Source: Mycobacteroides franklinii | GTDB lineage: Bacteria; Actinomycetota; Actinomycetes; Mycobacteriales; Mycobacteriaceae | Reading direction: 5' to 3' | NCBI RefSeq assembly: GCF_002013895.1 | Contig: NZ_MAFQ01000003.1 | Coordinates: forward strand, 1 to 64,000 | Length of the DNA: 64,000 nt | In this document: positions 39,405 to 46,990 of the stretch, one piece after another | Numbering within the stretch: the stretch's first letter is position 1 | How the letters are laid out: every line of letters begins with the position of its first letter | Notes under the pieces: model-generated | The model's input: the letters and a program-made list of their open reading frames with translations, nothing else | The model's database searches: none | What the model was told of the DNA's origin: nothing | Program-made: the position numbers and the translations under genes

Positions 39405-42400
39405 CGGAAGTCCCGCGAGGTAGCACGGATCCGAAGATCCAGCGGTCGCAGCTGATCGGCCACCACGGAAACGGCGCCGCTGGCGTTTTGCACCCGACCA
39501 CGGATGATCAATGCCTGCGCGGTCACCGCCAGCTTGCGGTGGCGCGCCCACAGGCCCACCGAACACACCACGTTCACCATGCCCGTCTCGTCCTCGAGAT
39601 TGATGAACGTCACCCCGGCCGCCGTGGCGGGCCGTTGACGATGAGTAACCGCCCCCGCCACCAACACCCGTGACCCGTCGGGCACGTCCAAGAGCCCCTT
39701 GGCCGGAATGACACCCAGTTCGTCGAGGTGTTCTCGCAGGAACTGGGTGGGATACGCGTCGGGGGTGACCCCGGTGGCCCACACGTCGGCGGCAGCCTGT
39801 GTCACCTCGCCCATCGCCGGAAGCTCCGGGATGCGTGAGGACACTCCGACACCGGGCAACCGGTCGGGCCGCTGGGCGGCGGCCGCACCCGCCACCCACA
39901 GCGCCTCACGCCGGGACATGCCGAAGCAGCCCAACGCGCCCCCGGTGGCCAGGGCCTCGACCTGCGCCGTGGTCAGCTGGATGCGGCCGGTCAGATCCAG
40001 CAGAGAGGCGAACGGGCCGTGCGCTTTTCGTTCCTCGACGATCGTCTGTGCCAGGTCGCCGCCGATGTGACGGACGGCACCCAGGCCGATCCGCACCTCC
40101 AGGCCCGCATTCTCCAACGTGGCGTACTGCAGGCTGGCGTTCACATCGGGGCCGTGCACGGCGACACCGTGCCGACGCGCGTCGGCCACCAAGGACTGTG
40201 GCGAGTAGAAGCCCATGGGCTGCGCACGCAGCAGGGCGGCGCAGAACGCGGCCGGGTGATGCAGCTTGAACCAGGACGAATAAAACACCAACGAGGCGAA
40301 GCTCTGTGCGTGACTCTCCGGGAACCCGAAGTTGGCGAAAGCGTAAAGCTTTTCGTAGATCCGGTCGGCCAGCTCGCCGGTGATGCCGTGCAGATTCCGC
40401 ATGCCCTCGTAAAATCTGCCGCGCAGCCGTTCCATCCGTTCCGGTGACCGTTTGGAACCCATGGCCCGGCGCAGCTGATCGGATTCGGCGGGGCTGAACC
40501 CGGCGACGTCGACGGCGAGCTGCATCAGTTGCTCCTGAAACAGCGGTACCCCGAGCGTCTTGCCCAACGCAGCGGCCATGGACGGGTGGTCGAACACCAC
40601 GGGGTCAATCTTGTTGTACCGCCGGATGTATGGATGCACCGAGCCGCCCTGGATGGGACCAGGCCGGATCAGCGCCACCTCCACCACCAGGTCATAAAAA
40701 CACTTGGGCTTCAGCCGGGGCAGCGTGGCCATCTGAGCGCGTGACTCCACCTGAAACACCCCCACCGAATCGGCGCGGGCCAGCATCTCGTAGACCGCGT
40801 GCTCCTTCAGGTCGATGTGGGCCAGGTCCACGTCGACCCCCTTATGCTCGCGGACCAGATCGATGCAGTAGTGCAGTGCCGAGAGCATGCCGAGACCCAA
40901 AAGATCGAACTTCACCAAACCCACTGCCGCACAATCATCTTTGTCCCATTGCAGCACACTTCGGTTCTCCATGCGCGCCCATTCGACGGGCACCACGTCC
41001 GCCAGTGGCCGATCGCAGATGACCATGCCGCCGGAGTGGATGCCCATATGGCGGGGAAAATTCTTGATCTGCTGCGCCAGCTGGATCACCTGCGGCGGGA
41101 TGCCGTCGACCTCCGCCGCGTCGGCCATGCCGCCCCAATGCCCCAGCTGTTTACTCCAGGCATCCTGCTGCCCCTGTGCGAACCCGAGAGCTTTGGCCAT
41201 GTCCCGCACGGCCATTCGTCCACGGTAGGTGATCACGTTGGCCACCTGCGCCGCATACTCGCGACCGTATTTGTTGTAGACGTACTGGATGGCCTGTTCC
41301 CGCTCATCCGATTCGATATCGATGTCGATGTCCGGCGGTCCGTCACGGGCCGTTGACAGGAATCGTTCGAACAACAAACCATTGGCCACCGGGTCCACGT
41401 TGGTGACCCCAAGCGCATAACAGACCGCCGAATTGGCGGCGGAACCACGACCCTGGCACAGAATGTCGCTGCGACGGCAGAACTGGGTGATGTCGTGCAC
41501 CACCAGGAAATAGCCCGGAAAATTCAGCTGCGCAATGATTTCCAGCTCACGCTCGATTTGAGCGTAGGCCTTCTCCGCGCTCGCCCGGGGACCGTATCGG
41601 CGCTCGGCACCTTCGAGAGCCAGATGCCGCAACCAGCTGTCCTCGGTGTGCCCGGCCGGGACATCGAACGGCGGCAATTGTGGAGCGATGAGCCGTAGAT
41701 CGAAGGCGCACGCCTCCCCTAGCTCGGCGGCCGCCGTCACCACCTCCGGACAGTGCGAAAACAGCCGTGCCATCTCATCCCCGGAACGCAGATGCGCCCC
41801 GCCCACCGGATCCAGCAAGCCCGCCGCGTCATCGAGGCTCTTACGCGCCCGCACCGCAGCCATAGCCATGGCCAGGCGCCCGCTCTGCGGTGTGGCGAAA
41901 TGCGCTGCCGTGGTGGCGATGACGCCAACACCGAAGACCGAGGCCAGCGCGGCGAGCTCCGCGTTGCGTTCATCCTCATCCGGGTGGCCGTGTCTGCTGA
42001 GCTCGATGCTGACGCGATCGGCGCCGAATCGGGCGACCAGATCGGCCAGCGCCTCACCTGCCGCGGCAGGGCCTCCACCGGCGAGCGCTCGTCGCACATG
42101 CCCCTTGCGGCACCCGGTCAGAATGTGCCAGTGTCCTCCGGCCGCCTCCGTGAGCACATCAAGGTCATAGCGCGGCTTACCCTTTCGGTCTTTGGGCGTC
42201 CCGCCCGATAAGTGCGCTGCCGCCATCTGTCGCGACAACCTCCGATACCCCTCCTGGCCGCGAGCCAGCACCAGTAGATGTACCGAGTCCTCCGTATTGC
42301 CCCGCCCCCCAAGAGATAGTTCCGCACCAAACACGGTGGGCAGGCCGAGCTCCTTGGCGGCTTCCGCGAAGCGGACGACCCCGTAGAAACCGTCGTGATC

Positions 42401-42679
42401 GGTAATGGCCAGTGCCTTGAGATCCAGACGCGCAGCCTCTTGCGCCATCTCCTCCGGCAGGCTGGCGCCGTCGAGAAAGCTGAACGCCGAATGCGCGTGC
42501 AGCTCCGCGTAAGGCACCGCCGACCGCCCGCGCTCCCGCGTGGGCGGCTCGTAGGGCGGGCGCTTGCGGCTCCACGCCGGACCATCCCCACCGTCACCCG
42601 GCGGGGCGTGACTATTGAGGCGCCCGTCAAGCACCCGCTCCATTTCCGCCCAGGTCGGCGGACCCTGCGACCAGCCCAC
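39401..42679 (-). CDS. dnaE2: Error-prone DNA polymerase III alpha subunit DnaE2
   Basis: A 1092-aa C-family polymerase for translesion synthesis in the SOS mutasome with ImuA' and ImuB. The PHP domain is at the N-terminus (AELHAHSAFSFLDGAS, ITDHDG). The polymerase active-site aspartates are in RDGPPDIDIDIESDERE, followed by CQGRGSAANSAVCYALGV upstream and FVESHAQSF-like GFPESHAQSFASLVFYSS downstream. A C-terminal OB-fold contains VAGAVTHRQRPATA and FINLEDETGMVNV. Sequence and length match Rv3370c. A LexA-type box lies 13 nt upstream of the start. Confidence 0.97.
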   Translation of the reverse strand: MGWSQGPPTWAEMERVLDGRLNSHAPPGDGGDGPAWSRKRPPYEPPTRERGRSAVPYAELHAHSAFSFLDGASLPEEMAQEAARLDLKALAITDHDGFYGVVRFAEAAKELGLPTVFGAELSLGGRGNTEDSVHLLVLARGQEGYRRLSRQMAAAHLSGGTPKDRKGKPRYDLDVLTEAAGGHWHILTGCRKGHVRRALAGGGPAAAGEALADLVARFGADRVSIELSRHGHPDEDERNAELAALASVFGVGVIATTAAHFATPQSGRLAMAMAAVRARKSLDDAAGLLDPVGGAHLRSGDEMARLFSHCPEVVTAAAELGEACAFDLRLIAPQLPPFDVPAGHTEDSWLRHLALEGAERRYGPRASAEKAYAQIERELEIIAQLNFPGYFLVVHDITQFCRRSDILCQGRGSAANSAVCYALGVTNVDPVANGLLFERFLSTARDGPPDIDIDIESDEREQAIQYVYNKYGREYAAQVANVITYRGRMAVRDMAKALGFAQGQQDAWSKQLGHWGGMADAAEVDGIPPQVIQLAQQIKNFPRHMGIHSGGMVICDRPLADVVPVEWARMENRSVLQWDKDDCAAVGLVKFDLLGLGMLSALHYCIDLVREHKGVDVDLAHIDLKEHAVYEMLARADSVGVFQVESRAQMATLPRLKPKCFYDLVVEVALIRPGPIQGGSVHPYIRRYNKIDPVVFDHPSMAAALGKTLGVPLFQEQLMQLAVDVAGFSPAESDQLRRAMGSKRSPERMERLRGRFYEGMRNLHGITGELADRIYEKLYAFANFGFPESHAQSFASLVFYSSWFKLHHPAAFCAALLRAQPMGFYSPQSLVADARRHGVAVHGPDVNASLQYATLENAGLEVRIGLGAVRHIGGDLAQTIVEERKAHGPFASLLDLTGRIQLTTAQVEALATGGALGCFGMSRREALWVAGAAAAQRPDRLPGVGVSSRIPELPAMGEVTQAAADVWATGVTPDAYPTQFLREHLDELGVIPAKGLLDVPDGSRVLVAGAVTHRQRPATAAGVTFINLEDETGMVNVVCSVGLWARHRKLAVTAQALIIRGRVQNASGAVSVVADQLRPLDLRIRATSRDFR

Positions 42680-42691
42680 CCGATCAGTATA

Positions 42692-42707
42692 TCGAACATT
42701 TGTTCGG
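42692..42707. promoter_or_regulatory. LexA/SOS box of dnaE2
   Basis: TCGAACATTTGTTCGG matches the mycobacterial SOS consensus TCGAAC-N4-GTTCGA with one mismatch at the last position. It predicts DNA-damage induction of dnaE2. Confidence 0.85.
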
Positions 42708-42750
42708 ATACGCCCGGCCGGATATCTCCGACATGCCGCTTCCAGCTAAG

Positions 42751-42764
42751 TAACTATCTAGTTA
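42751..42764. promoter_or_regulatory. Palindromic operator candidate upstream of the alcohol dehydrogenase
   Basis: TAACTA-TC-TAGTTA is a perfect inverted repeat with 2-nt spacer, abutting the -35 at 42765. This is the size and position of a dimeric regulator site; the regulator is not identified. Confidence 0.6.
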
Positions 42765-42793
42765 TTGATATTTGAGAATACGTTCACTAGCCT
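42765..42793 (+). promoter_or_regulatory. Sigma-A-like promoter of the alcohol dehydrogenase gene
   Basis: TTGATA (42765-42770) and TAGCCT (42788-42793) are separated by 17 nt, the optimal spacing. The start codon at 42850 has AAGGAG about 10 nt upstream. Confidence 0.6.
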
Positions 42794-42849
42794 TCAGGAC
42801 AACGGGGCAGACAACCCTGCGGAACGTACTCAGCCAAGGAGAGATCGTT

Positions 42850-43875
42850 ATGAAAGCTATTGTCATGACAGGCGCCAACCAACCCTGGCAGGTACAGGAG
42901 GTGCCCACCCCAACCGCAGAACCCGGCCAGGTTCTGGTCAAGGTCCATGCCTCCGGTATGTGCTACACCGATGCTTGGGCAACCCAGGGCTTCGGCGGTG
43001 ACATCTACCCACAAACCCCCGGCCACGAAATCGTCGGCGAAGTTGTCGAGGTCGGCGCCGGCGTGCACACCCGCCAGCTAGGAGACAGAGTGGGCGCCAC
43101 GTGGGTGCAATCTGCCTGCGGGCGCTGCGCCTACTGTCGGGAAAACCGCCCATTGACCGGCCAAACCGCCATGAACTGCGCGAACCCACGAACCTCAGGG
43201 TTCTCCGCGCAGGGCGGTCATGCCGAATACGTCGCACTCGCGGCCGAGGGCACAGTGCTCTTGCCGGACGGGCTCCCCTACGAGCTGGCCGCACCCATGA
43301 TGTGCGCCGGATACACCACCTGGAGCAGCTTCCGGGACGCCGCACCGCAGCCGCATGAACGGGTGGCGGTGGTAGGTATCGGCGGTCTTGGGCACGTCGC
43401 AGTCCAACTTTCCAAGGCCAGCGGATTCGAGACCATCGCAATCACACACTCCCCCGATAAACGAGACCTGGCCCTGCAGCTCGGGGCAGATCATGTCGTC
43501 GCAAACGGAAAAGAGCTGTTCGAACTGGGTGGCGCCGACATCCTGATGGTCACCACAAACGCGTTCTCCGCCGCCCAGGAGGCCATGACCGGACTGCGAC
43601 CGGACGGTCGCGTAGCTCTCAGCGGCCTGGACTTCAACCACCCATTCTCGATCTCGTCCGAAGGTGTGCCCTTTCACATGATGCGACAGAAGGTGATCGG
43701 TTCGACGCACGGTGGCCTTCAGCGACTTGCTGAAGTGCTCGATTACGCCGCAAAGGGGCGAGTGAAGCCCATCGTGCAGACCTACTCCTTGGATCAGGCC
43801 ACCGAGGCATACGACCGTCTCGTATCCGGGCAGGTGCGTTTCCGCGGAGTCTTCACTCCATTTGCAACCGGCTAG
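42850..43875 (+). CDS. Zinc-dependent alcohol dehydrogenase (MDR family)
   Basis: A 341-aa medium-chain dehydrogenase/reductase. Catalytic zinc ligands are in ASGMCYTDAW and TPGHEIVGEV, and the structural zinc lobe is CGRCAYCRENRPLTGQ followed by a Cys in NCANPRTSG, slightly longer than usual between the third and fourth Cys. The cofactor Rossmann motif is VAVVGIGGLGHVAVQ. Specificity between NAD and NADP and the alcohol are unknown. It has its own regulated promoter and terminator; the downstream TetR gene has a separate promoter. Confidence 0.9.
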   Translation: MKAIVMTGANQPWQVQEVPTPTAEPGQVLVKVHASGMCYTDAWATQGFGGDIYPQTPGHEIVGEVVEVGAGVHTRQLGDRVGATWVQSACGRCAYCRENRPLTGQTAMNCANPRTSGFSAQGGHAEYVALAAEGTVLLPDGLPYELAAPMMCAGYTTWSSFRDAAPQPHERVAVVGIGGLGHVAVQLSKASGFETIAITHSPDKRDLALQLGADHVVANGKELFELGGADILMVTTNAFSAAQEAMTGLRPDGRVALSGLDFNHPFSISSEGVPFHMMRQKVIGSTHGGLQRLAEVLDYAAKGRVKPIVQTYSLDQATEAYDRLVSGQVRFRGVFTPFATG

Positions 43876-43890
43876 CCTGCATCCCGCAAC

Positions 43891-43934
43891 GCGCAGGTCG
43901 GGGTCAGCGGACTCACCGCCACCCCGACCTGCGC
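43891..43934 (+). terminator. Hairpin terminator after the alcohol dehydrogenase
   Basis: A perfect 14-bp stem pairs GCGCAGGTCGGGGT (43891-43904) with 43921-43934 around a 16-nt loop. No U-tract follows, as is common for mycobacterial terminators. Confidence 0.75.
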
Positions 43935-43963
43935 CGCTGACCAATCATGCGGCCGCTTGGCTC

Positions 43964-43969
43964 TAGGCT
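43964..43969 (+). promoter_or_regulatory. -10 element TAGGCT of the TetR gene
   Basis: TAGGCT ends 7 nt before the ATG at 43977, fitting leaderless transcription and deciding that start over the upstream in-frame ATG at 43947. Confidence 0.55.
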
Positions 43970-43976
43970 CAGAGCT

Positions 43977-44549
43977 ATGCCGCCCGACGCTTCAGCCACC
44001 AAGAAGCGTCTGCTCGATGCCGCATATGCCGAGTTCGCCGAGCATGGGCTCGCCGGTGCGCGCGTCGACCGGATCGGCGCCGCCGCCGAGGCCAACAAGC
44101 GGCTGCTCTACGTGTACTTCACCAACAAGGAAACGCTGTTCGATACCGTCGTCGCGCATTCCATCCAGCGCATGTCCGATGCGGTCCCGTTCACCCCGGA
44201 CGATCTGCCCGGCTACGCGGGCGCCCTGTTCGATCACCTCATCGAGCATCCCGAGCACCTGAGACTTGCCACGTGGGCACAGCTGGAACGGCCGGTAGCC
44301 GGCCCGGCAGAAACCGCGGCCTACGCGGCGAAAGTCCAATCCATCGCCGAGACACGGTTACCCACAGGCGATATGGAGCCCGCCGATATTTTGGCGCTCA
44401 CGCTCGGGCTGACCACCGCGTGGCTCGGCGCATCGCCGGCCCTGCGCGGCCTCGCCACGTCTGAGCCCTTCTCCCCCGAACGCCTGGCCGTTCACCGCGG
44501 CGCACTCATCGCAACAGTCGAGGCCCTCTTAGGCGTCGCGGCGCGATGA
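43977..44549 (+). CDS. TetR family transcriptional regulator
   Basis: A 190-aa regulator with an N-terminal helix-turn-helix (LLDAAYAEFAEHG, then GARVDRIGAAAEANKRLLYVYFTNKETLFD) and an all-helical ligand domain. Its stop overlaps the start of the nucleotidyltransferase gene (ATGA), so the two are co-translated. Targets unknown; no palindrome is evident next to its own promoter. Confidence 0.88.
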   Translation: MPPDASATKKRLLDAAYAEFAEHGLAGARVDRIGAAAEANKRLLYVYFTNKETLFDTVVAHSIQRMSDAVPFTPDDLPGYAGALFDHLIEHPEHLRLATWAQLERPVAGPAETAAYAAKVQSIAETRLPTGDMEPADILALTLGLTTAWLGASPALRGLATSEPFSPERLAVHRGALIATVEALLGVAAR

Positions 44550-45301
44550 GCACATCGGACGCCACGTTCCTCGATTCCATCGCCGACGAACTGGCAGCAC
44601 TTCCCACGGTCGAAGCGGTGACACTCGGCGGTTCTCGAGCACAGGGAACCCATCGACCGGACAGCGATTGGGATCTGGCGATCTACTACCGCGGCGGCTT
44701 CGACCCCGAGGACCTGCGCCAGATCGGGTGGGAAGGGGAGGTCTCCGAAATCGGCGCGTGGGGCGGCGGGGTGTTCAACGGCGGCGCATGGCTTCATATC
44801 GATGACCGCGACGTCGACGTGCACTATCGCGATCTGGCGCACGTCAAGGAACAGCTGATACGCGCGGAGCGGGGCGAATTCCACATCGAGCCGCTGATGT
44901 TCCACCTCGCGGGGATCCCCAGCTACCTGGTGGTGGGCGAGCTTGCCCTCAACAAGGTCTTGCACGGCATCCTGCCGTGCCCGGATTACCCTGCCGCGCT
45001 TCGTGAATCGGCACCCGATGTGTGGTCGGCACGCGCCGCGCTGAACCTGCTCTACGCGAAGAAGAATCACGCACCGCACGGACGGGTAACTCAGTGTGCC
45101 GGGCTGTTAGCGGTCGCGGCGCTGGAGTATGCCCACGCGTCACTGGCCGCACGCGGCGAATGGGTGACCAACGAGAAGGCCCTGCTTGATCGCGCCGGAA
45201 TGTCCGATGTACACACGATTCTCGGCGGGCTGACAGCTGACCCTGCCGCGCTCGCTCGGGCATGCACAGAGATTCGCGCGCTCGGCGCAGGTGTCCACTA
45301 A
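44546..45301 (+). CDS. Nucleotidyltransferase-domain protein (MNT/aminoglycoside NTase-like)
   Basis: A 251-aa protein with the polymerase-beta-type nucleotidyltransferase signature GGSRAQGTHRPDSDWDLA, where GGS and the D-x-D-like DWD pair coordinate metal and nucleotide. A third acidic site is DDRDVDVHY. A helical C-terminal domain follows, as in kanamycin- or lincosamide-type nucleotidyltransferases. No HEPN partner is adjacent. Operon with a TetR gene suggests a ligand-inducible modification enzyme, for example antibiotic resistance; this is inference. Confidence 0.8.
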   Translation: MSTSDATFLDSIADELAALPTVEAVTLGGSRAQGTHRPDSDWDLAIYYRGGFDPEDLRQIGWEGEVSEIGAWGGGVFNGGAWLHIDDRDVDVHYRDLAHVKEQLIRAERGEFHIEPLMFHLAGIPSYLVVGELALNKVLHGILPCPDYPAALRESAPDVWSARAALNLLYAKKNHAPHGRVTQCAGLLAVAALEYAHASLAARGEWVTNEKALLDRAGMSDVHTILGGLTADPAALARACTEIRALGAGVH

Positions 45302-45383
45302 CCCGGCGATCTAGGCCGGAACGGGTCTCCGCAATCCAAAGATGGTGCGATACAAAAGAAAAGCTTGTCGCAGAACATCTCGA

Positions 45384-45878
45384 TCAACCGCTCAAGCGGT
45401 CAGGTGCCGACCCTCCCAACGAATTAGGTGAGGACGAGAATCGCCGCATCCATATCTCCCGCAGAGCGGATACGGTCAGTACGCCGATTGCCACACCTAG
45501 AGGGCTTAGCACCGGCATGGTCAGCGGCGGGCGCAGTACCAAAACCACTAGAGCCAGCGAAGCGCACGAAATCATCACCGTCGCGACCCCGATCCAACGC
45601 CGTACCATGACCACCTCGGCCAGGGCGGTAGCGATCACGACAATGCCCGCAAGCTGAGCAAGAATCATCGGCCCGTCCAGTCCCGCAGGTAAATACTCGG
45701 CGTAGCGCGGCGATGTCGACGATCCCAGCCCATGGCCGAAGAGTTCAAGATCTTCGACACTCATGAATCGCCAACCGCTACCGAACGGCCGCACCGCCGT
45801 CAGCATGCCGACTACGTAAATCCACCAGGCGCCGGTACCTACCGCTCGGATCATGTAGAAAGTCTTGCTTCTGCCCAT
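45384..45878 (-). CDS. Small polytopic membrane protein, paralogue of the 46402-46860 protein
   Basis: A 164-aa protein with four hydrophobic helices. It shares WWIYVVGML, a YAEYLP motif, AEVVMVRRWIGVATVMI and a terminal REIWMRRF with the protein at 46402-46860 (WWVFVVAVL, YADYVP, VELVIVRRWTAGVLVVI, RQVWMHRF). Start ATG at 45878, 2 nt after the stop of the PH-domain gene. Function unknown. Confidence 0.75.
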   Translation of the reverse strand: MGRSKTFYMIRAVGTGAWWIYVVGMLTAVRPFGSGWRFMSVEDLELFGHGLGSSTSPRYAEYLPAGLDGPMILAQLAGIVVIATALAEVVMVRRWIGVATVMISCASLALVVLVLRPPLTMPVLSPLGVAIGVLTVSALREIWMRRFSSSPNSLGGSAPDRLSG

Positions 45879-45880
45879 CA

Positions 45881-46402
45881 CTAGACCGAAACCTCGTCGA
45901 CTCTGGCGAAGAGCCACTCGACCACCTGCCGCGCGACGCCGACCTCGAGCCCTACAAACCGTAGCTCACCTTGATCCGCCCGAACCCGTATCATCGCCAG
46001 TCCGAAAACACGCGAGAGCGGGTCTTGCCGCAGTTCCACCGTTCGCACCAGCGCCAGCGGAATTACCCAAAATGACCTATGCCACAACGTCTTCGACGTG
46101 ACATACACCAGAGTGCCATCAAGCACGCCCCACCGATAGGTGCGGTAACGCTGCAGGGGCCGAAGCACCACCCACGCCACCGCGCATGACATACACAGCA
46201 ACCCCAGTGCGCCGAAGACGTGCTGCTGTGGGGTTGCCGCATCGGAGGGCAACGCGGTCACCGCCCACACCGCCGCGATCATGGCAACCAGAGGGATGCA
46301 CGCCAGTGCGTATTGGATGGCCCAGAGCACCGGTGCCGATCTGCTGGCCCTGCGTTCGACCAGCGCACTGGGCGTCACACGCTCTGCTGAAACCAGATCC
46401 AT
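45881..46402 (-). CDS. Membrane protein with bacterial PH-like domain (bPH2/DUF304-like)
   Basis: A 173-aa protein with two N-terminal transmembrane helices (ALACIPLVAMIAAVWAV and VFGALGLLCMSCAVAWVVL). A cytosolic PH-like domain follows: RWGVLDGTLVYVTSKTLWHRS, then IPLALVRTVELRQDPLSRVFG and a C-terminal helix. It lies between two paralogous membrane genes in an overlapping three-gene operon (TGATG junction upstream). Role unknown. Confidence 0.75.
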   Translation of the reverse strand: MDLVSAERVTPSALVERRASRSAPVLWAIQYALACIPLVAMIAAVWAVTALPSDAATPQQHVFGALGLLCMSCAVAWVVLRPLQRYRTYRWGVLDGTLVYVTSKTLWHRSFWVIPLALVRTVELRQDPLSRVFGLAMIRVRADQGELRFVGLEVGVARQVVEWLFARVDEVSV

Positions 46403-46860
46403 CACCGTTCATCCCCCACCGTCGGAGCGAACCGATGCATCCACACCTGCCGTATCGCGACGGCCACAAGCACGAAAAACAGCACCGCGGCCGGCGACCA
46501 GATGATCGTATGGTCGAGCTCGCCGAACGCGTAGGCGATCAGGCCCAACGAGGCGAACGGAATGACCACCAACACCCCCGCGGTCCATCGCCGAACGATG
46601 ACCAACTCGACGATGGCCGCAACCACCACCACACCGAACGCAACCCAGGCCACCGCGCCCGCCAACTGCACGGTGGGATCAAACGGCACGTAATCGGCAT
46701 ACCGGCGCGGCGCGGCGTCGGTAAGCGGCGTGTACGCGGTCCACCCGTAATCCCAGCCCTGCAGGCTCAATCCCCGGTTCACCAGGACGGCAACCACGAA
46801 TACCCACCAAGCAATGTTGCCCGTGACGCGAGCAGCACTGACTACCTGGATGCGCGACAT
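46402..46860 (-). CDS. Small polytopic membrane protein, first gene of the PH-domain operon
   Basis: A 152-aa membrane protein with four helices and a short periplasmic loop rich in aromatic residues (LQGWDYGWTAYTPL). The ATG at 46860 is chosen over a much longer open frame that runs antisense into the neighbouring reductase. Paralogue of the protein at 45384-45878, so the PH-domain gene is flanked by a duplicated pair. Confidence 0.75.
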   Translation of the reverse strand: MSRIQVVSAARVTGNIAWWVFVVAVLVNRGLSLQGWDYGWTAYTPLTDAAPRRYADYVPFDPTVQLAGAVAWVAFGVVVVAAIVELVIVRRWTAGVLVVIPFASLGLIAYAFGELDHTIIWSPAAVLFFVLVAVAIRQVWMHRFAPTVGDER

Positions 46861-46990
46861 TCCTGGAGTATCCCTTACGGCTAACTCGGCGACGACGAAC
46901 GTGTCACACATCGTTGACGAAATACCCCAAAACGGCAACGATGACTCCAGGCGGGCCGATAAGCGGCCTAACAGTCTCAGGGGTAAGCAC

